Below, piece after piece: positions 1 through 9,770 of a DNA stretch of 64,000 bases (within the stretch, counting starts at the first letter, position 1; each line of letters starts with the position of its first letter). Under the pieces are notes generated by a model. It saw only the letters and a list, made by a program, of their open reading frames with translations, had not been told where the DNA came from and searched no databases. The stretch is from NCBI GenBank assembly GCA_003117195.1, contig BDSI01000205.1:1-64000 (forward strand), read 5' to 3'. The position numbers were made by a program, and so were the translations under genes. The stretch is from Eudorina sp. 2006-703-Eu-15. Taxonomy: Eukaryota > Chlorophyta > Chlorophyceae > Chlamydomonadales > Volvocaceae.

Positions 1-31
1 GCCTTAGCTGCTTGTTTGGCAGACAGGAGCC

Positions 32-1003
32 CTATCCCTTATCGCCGGTAAATTCAACAGTTGCGGTACTAAGCAGCGGTTTTCCGCTAAGCGGATCAAA
101 GCCTTCCAACGCTGCGTACGACGGTTTCAGTTTCACGTCGTGCCCCTGATAACAAATGGTCAACATCTTGCGCTTGTAATCCATTCGAGCTTGGCGCACA
201 TGAAGCCAATCTGAGCTTAGGATCACATCAATACCCGGAACCCCTTCGGGAAGCACTAGTAGCGTAACCCATTCGGTATGGTTCCCAATGCGCAACTTGG
301 CACGAACCTGTCCGTGCAACCGAGTGGACTGACCATCTGCAAGTCGTACCGTAACCGTTTCCGAATTACGTAGCATCAAAGACAACTGACGTGCAAGGGA
401 AAGCGTAATGAACCCATGTGCAGTCCCGTTGCAATCTGCGCCACTGTCTACCAAGGTTCGTGCTGGAGAGTCCGCAATCCTAGCATCGAACTGCATCGTA
501 TGGCTGCGCCCGGTGCGCAGAGTGCTCAACTTAGCTGGTTCCCTGGGCGGGTCGTACCGAAGTTGTACGGGCCAATGTATGCCCGGTAGCGTGACCCGTT
601 GCCCATCCTTTCCTGGACCTGTAAACAACTGCGTGCCTACAGGATATGTCTTTAACAAACGGAACCCAGCTTCTCGAAAAAGGTGCTGAACATGCGGCCA
701 CTGTGGCGCGACAAAGCAAGCACTCGTACGCTCGGGAGACTTCAGTTTGCATTTCTGATAATGCTGCAGCCACTGATCAATCTGTGTAACCGGAGGGTGG
801 GCCCAAACCACTTCGTTCGACACATCCTGGTCGAAAAACGAACGGCTGGGACAGGCAAAGCGCTGACACAATCGATTGCTGCCATCATCGTTACATGCCG
901 CGTCAAAGGTGAACGTCCGACCGAGTCGAGCTTGCACAGCGCGAAATTCCGACTCCAAAAACATTCTATCAGACGTCTCAGCCTCTGGCGAGGCGGCAAC
1001 CAA
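32..1003 (-). CDS. Retrotransposon pol N-terminus: methyltransferase-like region plus aspartic protease
   Basis: An open frame of about 323 codons with no ATG at its 5' end, so it is probably reached from gag by frameshifting or its start is lost. The C-terminal half contains TLVDSGADCN, the D-S-G-A catalytic motif of retropepsins, followed by a hydrophobic strand pattern ending at VILSSDWL. The N-terminal part (about residues 15-130) has FTFDAACNDDGSNRLC followed by VWAHPPVTQIDQWLQHY. This resembles the layout of phage-type N6-adenine methyltransferases (FD.A....N..C then NPP), with the NPP position degenerate. A TAG at 32-34 ends the frame before any reverse transcriptase. The protease is confident; the methyltransferase resemblance is inference. 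Confidence 0.6.
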   Translation of the reverse strand: MVAASPEAETSDRMFLESEFRAVQARLGRTFTFDAACNDDGSNRLCQRFACPSRSFFDQDVSNEVVWAHPPVTQIDQWLQHYQKCKLKSPERTSACFVAPQWPHVQHLFREAGFRLLKTYPVGTQLFTGPGKDGQRVTLPGIHWPVQLRYDPPREPAKLSTLRTGRSHTMQFDARIADSPARTLVDSGADCNGTAHGFITLSLARQLSLMLRNSETVTVRLADGQSTRLHGQVRAKLRIGNHTEWVTLLVLPEGVPGIDVILSSDWLHVRQARMDYKRKMLTICYQGHDVKLKPSYAALEGFDPLSGKPLLSTATVEFTGDKG

Positions 1004-1071
1004 TCGTCCAAGTCAGGGGAATCAACGACAGGCCTTTCCTGTACAGCAACCGCGGTTCATCCTGCATTCCG

Positions 1072-3403
1072 TCAGCAGCACTCACCCTCGTGCATCCCGT
1101 TCCTGACTTTCACCCTCCAAGCGCTTGCCAACCCCCTATTCCTGCATGGGGTCACCACTGGAGCCACGCCCACCGCGGCCACCGCGGCCTCCATAGCCCC
1201 CACGACCCCCGCGGCCACCACGGCCGTTTCCCCGACCACGATTCTTGTTGTACTCATTGTGGTTCGCACGCGCACTGGAGGACCCGCCACACGACGGATC
1301 TCTTCGCACTTTCCAGAGCTACGATGCTCATGTAAGTCGTCTACCATGTGCCCGCAGTTGAAGCACTCGATTGCCTTCCTTGGCCTCTTAGGAGTATGCT
1401 TCTGTTTGAGGGATTTCGAACGGGGTGTGGAAGCAAAATTCAGGTTAGCTGCGGCAGCCTTGATTGCAGCAGCAACGCGGTAGCGGGTTTCTTGTCCAAT
1501 TGCAAATTCAATCAAGCGGTCAAGGTCCTGCCAATCTCGTCCATTGGCATCCGTACCGCATGCCTTACGCATTGCTGAGGGTAACCCGCGCAAGAACCAT
1601 CCGATCATGTCTCCCTGAGACATGGTCCGTGCATCCCTGATGATTTCACGGAACCTCTGTGTGTATTCTTGCACGCGTTCCCCGGTTTTCATGGCGTGTT
1701 CGCCCGCATGCAAACGATCCCGTGCCTCCTGCTCAGTATGACGGCGCACATCGCCGTATTGCAAAAGGAATGCAAGCGCGCAAGGCGGACAAAGTCAAAA
1801 CTTGCCCCTTATCTGCAAAGGATTTGAGCAGTGCTTGCCCCCATTCTTGTGCACGACCAGTCAACCAAAAGATGAAGTGTTCGGTGGGCAACAAGCCACT
1901 TGCTTGCATGTATCGCACAAGCCCATCGAACCAAGTTTGTGTGCACGAGATGTGACTATCCGTCTTCCCATTAAAACTTAACTGGGTTAGGCAAGCGACC
2001 GGTGATTGCTCACCTCGGACCCTGCTGGCGGAACGAACCCTTGCGGCGGTAGTGCGTCTTCGGTGCCCATAAATGGCGCACCTGGGTTGCTCGGGCCGGG
2101 ACCGGCGCGCCCATCCAGCCAGCGAACGAGGAGGGCCGCCACGCGTGCAGCCTCCGGCTTGATCAAGGGGCGACCCATCCGTACTCCACGTGCTCCTGCG
2201 TTGCTGAACGCAAGATTTCACTATCCAGCTCGTGGCCCAGCCGGTTGAACGCCTCCCGAGCAAACATCTCAATGCGGCTCGATCCCTGGTAGAGAGACCA
2301 ACCGCCGCCGCCGCGGCATAGTTGGCCGCCTGCTGCGGCGCCGAACCAACGCCAGGGGACGCACCAGCACCGGCGCCCGCCGCCTCGCAACCGACAGCAG
2401 CGCCAGCGCACACCGTAGCGGCAGCCGCCCCGCGGCCGCCGCTCCACCAGCTGCAGCAGCCGCAGCGGCCTTCTCCGTAGCCGCTGCGCGCCTGCCTGCG
2501 CTCCTCATTTGCAGCCGCCACCTCCCTGTCCAAAAGAGCGTGCTCCGCCGCGTCCTTTTCTGCCCGAGCCTGCTTGCGCGCCCGCTTAGCTGCGCGCTTC
2601 TTCTTGTGCCGGGTCCGCTCGCTGTCAGAGGAGCGGACCGAAGTAGTGGCCTGTCCGGACTCTCGGGAAGGTGAAGTGGACCGGGAGGTGTCGGTGGAGT
2701 TGGGTTCGGACTGGCGACGTTTGTTGACCAAGGTGGTCAGCAGTCCTTCGATGTTGGAGAGCTTATTGTCCATGTCTCCAACCTTTCTCTCGAGCCTAAT
2801 AACCCTGGCCGCGTCGACCGGCTCAGCGGTCGCGGCCGCAGCGTTCGGCGACGAGCGACCCTTGGGCCCTTCAGCGTCAGCGTCGTCGATTGTGGCCTTC
2901 GCGACCTCCATCGCGAGGTCCGAAGCCGTCTGTGGAGCACGGGCACGACGGGCAGGGGCAGTATCATCATCTGAGTCCGAGGAAGAAGAAGTGGACCCGT
3001 TGTCCAAGGACTCGCTATCCGAAGAAACGGGAGTAGGTTCGCGCGCTCGCTTCTTCCCACTTGTTTTCTTCCCGGAGCCCACGCGCTCGCCATTTTCATC
3101 AAAAATAATTTTCTGAGCTACCGCCTTAATTCCGGACTTCGGCCCCTTGGCCTTCTTATTAGACTTGGGCTTCCCAGTGCCCTTTGCAGCAGCCCGACGG
3201 TACAACTCAGGCAAGGTAGGCGCCGGTCCGTCCCGGTGCTTCTTCTTAGACGGGCTCTTGCCCTTACGACCCACCATTGGATCATCCACAGGCGCCTCCG
3301 CGCCAGTCTCAGCCGGAGCGCCCTCGCGCTCAACCTCAGCGGTATCGGCCGCCCGATCATCGGCCCCCTTGGCCGGCAGAACAGCCTTTCCGTGCTTAGG
3401 CAT
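1072..3403 (-). pseudogene. gag-like polyprotein, frameshifted
   Basis: The start is an ATG at 3403. The N-terminal part is highly charged (Lys/Ser/Asp-rich, about residues 1-170) followed by a short heptad-like segment (RLERKVGDMDNKLSNIEGLL). An Ala/Arg-rich stretch around 2170-2500 switches frame at least twice: the better frame between about 2310 and 2170 reads MFAREAFNRLGHELDSEI. A further switch at about 1760 leads into a capsid-like segment (QEYTQRFREIIRDARTMSQ) and then a degenerate Cys/His cluster (CFNCGHMVDDLHEHRSSGKC), which is probably a diverged zinc knuckle. Ends at a stop at 1072. The frame changes could be decay or assembly error. Confidence 0.65.
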
Positions 3404-3461
3404 TTTTCGGGACGTATGAAATCAAAGAGAAGAAAAATAAAATGTAAATGTACCCTAACCT

Positions 3462-3476
3462 GGTCGTAGGATACCA
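3462..3476 (-). other. Primer-binding site of partial gypsy element
   Basis: On the minus strand this reads TGGTATCCTACGACC, two bases inside the LTR. It starts with the TGG expected from pairing with a tRNA CCA tail. It differs after TGGTATC from the site of the 56.7-63.3 kb element (TGGTATCGAGACGG), so a different tRNA primer may be used. Confidence 0.6.
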
Positions 3477-3478
3477 CT

Positions 3479-4016
3479 TGTAACACCGGTTTTGGTGTAG
3501 CGGAAGCGTATGGATCGTAGGGTAGACTTACGGAAGTAACACGAATGTGCAATGGCGTAGTGTGGGAATGATCCACAACCACTAGGTGTCTAGTGATGGC
3601 TCATGCCCTACCCGTGCGAGCCTTTATGCACCTGGGGCCTCGCATCACCCAGTGCCGTACCATGTCGGCAACGTGTGCGTCCTTAGATTTACACTCCTCC
3701 CGTGTGACACCCCACGGGCGTGATACAAAACCTCAACTTACACCATAGGATGTAACAGCTTTGTCCGTCAAAGCTACCATGTTGGGAACCGTGGTAGGAT
3801 CGACTGTCAATAGCAGAAGGTCCGATTACGAACATGTCGCATCGGCCGTATACGGACATCAACTCCGTATTCCTACCTCCATCAGATGCAATCCATTATT
3901 GCATTCTTAACTTATAATATTTATCATATTTGTCCCAAGAGCTTTGCGACTCTTTTGTAACGACGGCGTGCTCGCTCCCTTACGTATTTCACTAAGTCCG
4001 CGAGCCCCGTGTTACA
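3479..4016 (-). repeat. 5' LTR of partial gypsy-like element (538 bp)
   Basis: The segment begins TGTAACACC and ends GTGTTACA, giving TG...CA ends with an 8-bp terminal inverted repeat. It abuts a primer-binding-site-like sequence on the coding side (3462-3476). The partner LTR is outside the window, so the outer boundary is defined only by the terminal inverted repeat. GC content falls in its middle, unlike the GC-rich gag. Confidence 0.7.
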
Positions 4017-5359
4017 GCGGCGGTGGCGATGGATTTAGGATGGTGGGGTGGTGGTGGAGGTGGAAGTCGGGATCTGTCGGTTGCAATCCGTGACATTTTT
4101 GGGCGGGGCCCCAGCGCGAAGCGCGTTCGGGGGGCCCCGCCCCCTAGGATTGCCCATGTCCGTGTGTGTGTGTGTGTGTCCGTGTGTCCGGTAACGGCAA
4201 AACGTTCATTATCCGCTAAACTAATTCGCTATGTTTGTCATATTAATTGTCCTCTATTGCAAGGTAACTTTGGTTTGGCTGAAAAAAATTCTTTGCGCAC
4301 AAACGGTCAAAGTAAAGCTCCGCGGTCTCCATGGACCCGAGTCAACATCCACCCAACGCCTCTCGCGCTCATGTTTGTTGCAACAGGTGCCGCGTGATGC
4401 ATACTTGGATTAAGAATGGGAGCCGCGTGCTAAATTGAACTTCCATAGTGTTCTGATGTTTGAACATCAAGATGCCACCAACACCAAGATTTGCCTTTCT
4501 GTTTTGCCAGATGAATACAATTCCACATTATGTATTGAATCAAAGTTTCAAGATGCAAAGGGATAGCATGCCGAGTACATGCCGAGTTCTCCAGTTCCGA
4601 TGGCCGAAGTCCAGGTCTCCCCGCGGCTTTTTTGCACCCTGTTTTTGCCTTACATTGCTATGTACTATTGATATCAAACCTTAGAGGTTCACGTCTGCTG
4701 CGGGCGTGCAACTGAAGTGTTGCATGCTTGCCGACGGACCAAACAACTACAGTTTCACGGCAAAACAAGAATGCTTCAAGCTTGCTTTGTCATCAATTGC
4801 TTGACAGACGGATGCGGTAGTGCATAGGCGTTTAGCATGCCATTCGGTGACCGTTGGCGGCGCGTACTGCAGGTTGGTTTCGGGGCTACCTACCCTTGAG
4901 CTTGCACGCCAATCAACGACACCCTCAATGGCACCTTTTCACTCTCTCACACTCTTGCGCGGTAGTAGAGTTTCCCTTGTAAAGCAACCGGCCCATACGG
5001 ATTGTGGGGGCCCCGCCCTTTTCCGGCTTCGAGGAAGCCGACCCTCTACTTGTCCAACATGACACCGCGGCCTGTTTCCTATGTTCGATATGTCTTTGGG
5101 GGGGCCGTAGAAGGTTTGGGAAGTCGGAATTGATGCGCTGCGCTGCGCTGCGTGTCCAGATGGCAGAGAGCGACCTCTTTGGGGCAGTTAGCGCGTGCCA
5201 CTGAAGAGCACGACAGGGGGCGTTACACGAGGCTTTACAACACCTCAACCTGGACAAGTCTGAATCTACAAAGTCCTACATGGGGTGATTCCTTTCGAGA
5301 CTCCACACGCTGTCGTCGTGCCTCAACGTCCATTGCCGTACCTTGTCGTACATCCCCAG
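4017..5359. other. Intergenic, no gene seen
   Basis: I find no supported coding region here. It holds a G-rich stretch at 4040-4070, a short GC-rich inverted motif (ggggccc, 4107-4140) and a small TG run (4159-4186). Reading frames are short and lack recognizable motifs. Confidence 0.6.
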
Positions 5360-5452
5360 GTGATCATCGCCACCAAGGTGGCGGCGCCGCTGCCCGGCGT
5401 GGATCGCAGCTGGGTGGTGGCCAACCGGTGCGCCAGGGTGGATGTTCTTGGC
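5360..5452 (+). CDS. Aldo/keto reductase fragment, exon a
   Basis: Begins after a CCCCAG acceptor with GTG ATC ATC GCC ACC AAG (VIIATK), the conserved strand of the AKR barrel. To join exon b in frame it must end in phase 0, which the donor GGC|GTGAGG at 5453 satisfies; the donor after 5427 would not. Confidence 0.55.
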
Positions 5453-5603
5453 GTGAGGCGGTCAGGGAGGGAGAGAGGGGACGTGGGAGGGAGGCAGGAA
5501 GGTGCGGACGGACCTTCCTTGCCTGGGCCCCGTCCCCTTCATCTACCCGCCTGGATCCTTACCTACTAACCCTCAACTGGCTCGCCCGCTGGCTCGCCTG
5601 CTG

Positions 5604-5760
5604 GCTCGGTCCCTGGCTCGGTCCCTGGCTCGGTCCCTGGCTCGGTCCCTGGCTCGGTCCCTGGCTCGGTCCCTGGCTCGGTCCCTGGCTCAGTCCCTGG
5701 CTCGGTCCCTGGCTCGGTCCCTGGCTCGGTCCCTGGCTCGGTCCCTGGCTCGCCCGCTGG
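5604..5760 (+). repeat. 12-bp minisatellite (ggctcggtccct)n
   Basis: About a dozen near-perfect copies of GGCTCGGTCCCT inside the intron between aldo/keto reductase exons a and b. All three frames across it are open because 12 is a multiple of 3, which makes spurious LARSLARS and LGPWLGPW reading frames. Confidence 0.9.
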
Positions 5761-6073
5761 CTACCTGCTGTCGGTGCACTTCACCCCACCTCACGTCGCC
5801 CTCCATCCCCCTCTCTCGTTTACCGTGTGAACAAGTGCGCTAGATGCATGTGACCGGGTGCGTTATGGGCGGCTTCCCTCGTTTCATCTCGCCCCCGCAC
5901 TCCCCGCCCCTGTCTTTGCCCGGCTCTAGCTAACCTTCAGTGCTAGCCTTCAGCCTGTCGCTGCCCACCAACACGCTACCTCCCCACCACCTCTGCCCCA
6001 CCTCCGCGCCACCTCCGCCCCGCCCCGCCCCGACGTCGCTCGTAGGACCGACCCGCCCGGCCCCGCCACCCAG

Positions 6074-6165
6074 CCCGAGCTGGACGAGGCGTCCATCCGC
6101 TCCGCCCTGGGGGCCTCCCTGCGCCGCCTGCAGACCGACTACGTGGACCTCTACCAGATCCACTG
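6074..6165 (+). CDS. Aldo/keto reductase fragment, exon b
   Basis: CACCCAG acceptor, 92 bp, donor GTGAGC. Encodes the helix and strand SLRRLQTDYVDLYQIHW, including the histidine after the YQ(I/V)HW strand that is characteristic of the Tas-like group. Confidence 0.75.
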
Positions 6166-6817
6166 GTGAGCGGGGGGCGGGGGGGGGCGTGTGTGTGTGG
6201 GGGGGGGTATAGGAAATTGGTAGACAATTGCAAACTGCGCTGCTGCCAAAGCGACGGTTCCACCGGGGGTGGCGGCGGGGTGGCATGTGTGTGAGAAGTG
6301 GGGTTGGGCGGGGGAGGGGGATGAGGGGCGAGGGTGGGGTTGGCAGGTGGGGCGGGGGCCTTGGCTTTGTCGTGTGGGGCCGGGGTCTGGGGTGGGGATT
6401 GGGTGGGTTGGGTACACCCACCCCATCCCGGGGCGGGCGCAGCTGCGTTGTATTCGGTCGTGATGGCAGTGGTGGTGGTGGTAGGTGGTAGGTGGTGGTG
6501 GCCGGGTGGGTTCTCAACACCTAGGTAGGGAAAGGGAGGGCTTACTTGGAGGAAGGGGCCACCGGGTGAGGATGGCTGGCCGCCCCACGCCTTGGAGCGG
6601 GCGGGCTCCCTCCCCCACGTTTCCAGCTCGCCTCGCAATTATATTTCTCTTACCCTTGCTCTGGCGACAGTCAGCGCAGGTCATCTTGCCCTACCATTTT
6701 CCTACACACCCCTCCCTTTGCACCCCGATACATCTCGCCTTCAATATTTCTACCGATTTCCAGTACGTACTCCACGCACCCCCCGCCGCCCTCTCCTTCC
6801 TCGGGTGCCCCGCCCAG

Positions 6818-6972
6818 GCCCGCCCGCTACGTCCCCCTGTGGGGCAAGCGGCAGTACCGAGTGGAGCTGGAGCGCAAGGCGGTGAGCTTCGAGGAGCAGG
6901 TCCGGGTGATGGGCGCCCTCATTAAGGAGGGCAAGATAAGGCACTGGGGGCTGTCCAACGAGACCAGCTACG
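6818..6972 (+). CDS. Aldo/keto reductase fragment, exon c
   Basis: CGCCCAG acceptor, 155 bp, donor GTAAGG. The translation runs RYVPLWGKRQYRVELE to KIRHWGLSNETSYG, matching the GKIR..G.SNE segment of the family. No following exon was found in the 1.3 kb downstream. Confidence 0.75.
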
Positions 6973-7337
6973 GTAAGGAAACGACTCGGGCCAAGGGGCA
7001 GAGGAGAAGGGGTAAAATGAAAAGAAAACCTAAACCCAGAAACGAGTCCGAGGGCCGGTGTGGAGCGGGTGTGCAGGCACGTGTTTTGAGCGAGGTACCC
7101 GCCCGACCCGCCCGACCCTAACCGGCGGCCAATACCCTTACCATGGAAACCTGCAATTGACATTGGGTGATGGGGCTAATGGGACCTGGGGGCAGGGCGG
7201 AGCGGATGGGGAGAGGGAAGGAGGGCGGGCGGACGGGGATATATAGATCGATCGAGTTGCGGCGGGGTCGGTGCATGCGTGGCAGCGGTGCAGACGAGCG
7301 ATGGAAGGGCGAGTGAAGCGGTCGGTGGTTATTAGGG

Positions 7338-7379
7338 GCACGCACGGCAAGCACTGCCGTGCGTGCACGGCAGTGCTTG
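7338..7379. repeat. Nested inverted repeat (competing hairpins)
   Basis: GCACGCACGGCA (7338-7349) pairs with TGCCGTGCGTGC (7355-7366). The overlapping CAAGCACTGCCGTGC (7348-7362) pairs with GCACGGCAGTGCTTG (7365-7379). The two perfect stems exclude each other because they share bases. Confidence 0.75.
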
Positions 7380-7819
7380 GGTCGGTCGCTATCTACATGC
7401 ATGCATGAGGCGATCGAGCGAGCTCGCCGCGCGCGCGCGGCGGTGGCTGGGCGACTTACTTGACCCATGTGACACATGTGTCAAGCGAGCCTACAGAAGG
7501 TAGAACCAGCGAGTCATCATAGACCAGTGGTTAGAAGGGTAGATATATAAGAGATGAGAAAACTAAAACTCGTCCTCGAGCAATCCTTATATATTATTCT
7601 CGTGTGCCAGGACAAGCAGTAGTGCACGCCAATATAAACCAGCATCGCAGGTCGGTCGACAGCGGCGGATTGCTTGACCTGTCTGCTTTTCGCGCAGCGC
7701 GCGCGATCTTGCCTACCTACCTGATGTCCTAGCTACGTACGTACCGTATGTACCTGGCACGCACCCGGCGACAGGGACAGCAGCTGTTGCGATAGATGCA
7801 CCCAGTAGGCAAGTATTGT

Positions 7820-8066
7820 AATGTAACCGTTACAAGGTGGATGGACCCATATCCCCGCCGACGGCTCGGTGTTCCAACGAAGGGGCCTCATCTCATCAAC
7901 CCCTACCAATGACTGCGCATCCATCCTCCATCACCCGCGGGACGGGGGGCTTCATGCAGCCATACCGGCCAACACATACACCATGTTACCACGCAGCGCG
8001 CCAGGATTAATGCCTCTCGCTCCTGGAAACTGCGCCAGACTCGCCGAATCACATGGCGGGGAGGGG
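7820..8066. repeat. Flanking direct repeat, copy 1 (3' side of gene B)
   Basis: Landmarks in order: gtaaccgttacaagg, tggaccc, ccaacg, cctcat...atcaacccctac, gcccatcc-like, atgcagcc, cagcgcgcc, cctggaaac.gcgcca, gccgaatcac, ggcggggagggg. The same order recurs in copies 2-4 in the same orientation. Confidence 0.55.
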
Positions 8067-8350
8067 ACCGGGATTCGTGACCAAGACAAATTGGTGACCC
8101 GGGACAGATTGGTGACCATCCTAGAGATCCACGCACTCTTCAGGCAACGAATTACTCGGACCTTGCTCGAGCTCTAACCTAACGGCGGTCCGGCTAGCCT
8201 AGCTAGTCCGGCGGCCTCAGTCGCTCGAACGGCGGCGGGATGGACCGAAAGGGGCCCCAGCTAAACTCAGTTGTACGAGCGAGCGAACTGATAACTGAGA
8301 GGCGTATCGCCAGCCTTCTTTACTTCACTATCACAAGATTAGAATCGAGG

Positions 8351-8399
8351 TGTAAGACCTAAAGGCTAATCCCGCGGATGCTCTGGCACCGGGCTTACA
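8351..8399 (-). repeat. TRIM 3' LTR
   Basis: 49 bp, identical to 8594-8642 as read here. The identity of the two LTRs points to a recent insertion. Confidence 0.9.
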
Positions 8400-8413
8400 C
8401 TCCCCCCCCTTAG
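8400..8413 (-). other. TRIM polypurine tract
   Basis: Minus-strand CTAAGGGGGGGGAG immediately before the 3' LTR, the expected position for plus-strand DNA priming. Confidence 0.8.
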
Positions 8414-8577
8414 GAGCAAGCCGTCCTCGGCGCCAGGCATTGGGCCACCCCACCGTATGCCGGTTTTACCAGATTAGCACGGGTTCGTACCGTCCTTGAT
8501 CCACCACACAAGGGCCGGTAATGGCTGCGCCAGGGATCGAACCGCCGACCTTAATCCACCACATAAGGGTACGGCAC

Positions 8578-8591
8578 TGGTCTCGATACCA
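8578..8591 (-). other. TRIM primer-binding site
   Basis: Minus-strand TGGTATCGAGACC, adjacent to the 5' LTR. The same 12-base core TGGTATCGAGAC recurs at 63173-63184 (gypsy element) and near 23056-23068. Confidence 0.8.
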
Positions 8592-8593
8592 AA

Positions 8594-8642
8594 TGTAAGA
8601 CCTAAAGGCTAATCCCGCGGATGCTCTGGCACCGGGCTTACA
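8594..8642 (-). repeat. TRIM 5' LTR
   Basis: 49 bp with TGTAAG...CTTACA ends; followed on the minus strand by the primer-binding site. Confidence 0.9.
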
Positions 8643-8892
8643 CGAGGACGATGATGGACCCCGTGGTCGGGGCATCCATGCAATCCCCATGCAACCCCCG
8701 TGGGCGGGCCATGCACCCTCCCTAATGCATGCCTCGGCCCACGAATTATTCAGTTAGTACCCACGCGCGCGGGTTGTGCAATGCGTACCCAAGCGCGCAC
8801 CTACATTTTCACCAACTATACATACGCACCGCGTACACCGCGCATGTCATTTTCTCGACGTCTGTATACGGGTATGTATGAATGAATGAACG

Positions 8893-8897
8893 TTACA
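8893..8897 (-). terminator. Candidate TGTAA polyadenylation signal for gene B
   Basis: TGTAA on the minus strand, about 415 bases past the gene B stop codon. TGTAA is the usual poly(A) signal of volvocine algae. The call rests on position and motif only, and a five-base motif occurs often by chance. Confidence 0.4.
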
Positions 8898-9312
8898 GCG
8901 GGTATGTATGTAGTAATGTTTCTGGAACTGCATACATGCGATACTGCTGATTGTTCGGGCGACTTGTTTCAGCCGTCCGCGCGCTACTACGTACGACATC
9001 CTTGCAAGTAAGTTCCGGTGGATCGATCCCCATCCAAGACAAACATTACTTTCCCCTGACTGTACTCCTAGCACTGCTGCTGATTCATATCATCCATCCA
9101 GCACTCAGCCAGCAGCCAGCTTCCTCACGTGGGTCCGTCTATCGCGCGCCGCCGGGTGCATGCGTGGCTCCGTCCGTCCGTCGGTGTTCATCGATTATTA
9201 TCGCCGGGTCATCATTCTCGCGCCAGTAGATCCACGGGACTGACCTCACGTGGGTCCGCCCAGCGCAGCGTGGCTCCGTCGGTCGGTGCTCATTAGCTAG
9301 ATAGTGAGCACA

Positions 9313-9770
9313 CTATAATGTGTACGTCCACGCGCTGCTGCTGGTCCGCGCCAAAACGGTCGAGCCGTCAGCGGTGGTCACCGAGGCCAGCAGCCCAGCG
9401 GGTCCACCAATGCTGCTCACTCTGATAGACAGAATGTTGGTTCCCTGGTCCAGGGTCAGGCGGAGCGGGCGGCTGGCACCCTTGTACGCGTAATTGTCGT
9501 TATTCCAGCCCCACTGGACGGTCGTAATCAGCCGCCCGTTGAGGAACACGTCGGCCGCGTCGTCCGCGATGATGTTCAGCAGCACCTGTGTGCCCGAGCT
9601 GGCAGCGAAGAGAGTGGTTGAGAAGGTCGGTACGGTGCTGGTGGGCGCGGAGGATTGGGCGCCAGCGGCGCACCAGATCCACTTGGCCTGGGTGTCGGTG
9701 AAGGGCTTCCCGGCGCCGATGTTTGTTGTGCCCCAGGGCGCCATACCCGCAGGGCCGATTTCAATGGCGC
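9313..9770 (-). CDS. Gene B exon 12: terminal module with stop
   Basis: 458 bp from a CAG acceptor to TAG at 9315-9313. A divergent module (AIEIGPAGMAPWGTTNIG, WIWCAAGAQSSAPTSTV) that lacks a donor and ends WTYTL. Gene A has the equivalent ending WTYIL. The sequence past the stop (3' UTR) is also conserved between the two genes. Confidence 0.85.

Larger units (their letters stand above)
1..4016 (-). mobile_element. Ty3/gypsy-like LTR retrotransposon, partial and decayed
   Basis: Read on the minus strand, this runs LTR (4016 to 3479), primer-binding site, gag-like frame, then a frame with an aspartic protease; the reverse transcriptase and the other LTR lie beyond the left edge of the window. 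The gag region is broken by several frame changes, so the copy is probably inactive. The layout parallels the better preserved element at 56717-63257, including a shared unusual domain just before the protease. Assignment to Ty3/gypsy is inferred from that parallel, because no reverse transcriptase is visible here. Confidence 0.8.
5360..6972 (+). pseudogene. Aldo/keto reductase (Tas-like), three orphan internal exons
   Basis: Three segments match the NADPH-dependent aldo/keto reductase fold. Exon a (5360 to about 5452) reads VIIATKVAAPLPGVDRSW. Exon b (6074-6165) contains ASIRSALGASLRRLQTDY then VDLYQIHW. Exon c (6818-6972) contains ALIKEGKIRHWGLSNETS. Exon b ends phase 2 at a GTGAGC donor and exon c supplies the missing G, giving HWPARYVPLWG; exon c ends phase 1 at GTAAGG. 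Known family members need an upstream Tyr/Asp active-site segment and the downstream half of the barrel, and neither is visible within about 1.3 kb on either side. It is either a truncated gene or a gene with very distant exons. The donor of exon a is uncertain (5427 or 5452). Confidence 0.7.
6973..8345. other. Intergenic, flanking repeat and hairpins only
   Basis: No coding region supported. It contains a nested hairpin at 7338-7379 and one copy (about 7820-8066) of a diverged direct repeat also found near 22.7, 28.0 and 38.0 kb. A short tandem motif (ttggtgaccc(g)gga) lies near 8090-8120. Confidence 0.6.
8351..8642 (-). mobile_element. TRIM: miniature non-coding LTR retrotransposon (292 bp)
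   Basis: Two identical 49-bp terminal repeats (8351-8399 and 8594-8642) with TGTAAG...CTTACA ends flank about 194 bp of non-coding DNA. A perfect 5-bp target duplication CGAGG sits at 8346-8350 and 8643-8647. On the minus strand the element reads 5' LTR, a primer-binding site TGGTATCGAGACC three bases inside, then the interior, then a polypurine tract AAGGGGGGGGAG directly against the 3' LTR. These are all the cis elements a retrotransposon needs, with no protein. The interior contains two diverged copies of about 36 bp, one with GGTTCGATCCC, identical to a tRNA B box. It must rely on proteins from another element; the gypsy element at 56.7-63.3 kb shares the primer site TGGTATCGAGAC. Confidence 0.9.

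Noticed and set aside
5584..5770. Possible CRISPR-like array of 12-bp repeats
   Set aside because: The units are contiguous with no unique spacers; it is a minisatellite in a eukaryotic intron.
5930..6638. Minus-strand Pro-rich frames opposite the aldo/keto reductase
   Set aside because: Low-complexity intronic GC-rich DNA; the plus strand has conserved motifs joined by valid splice sites.
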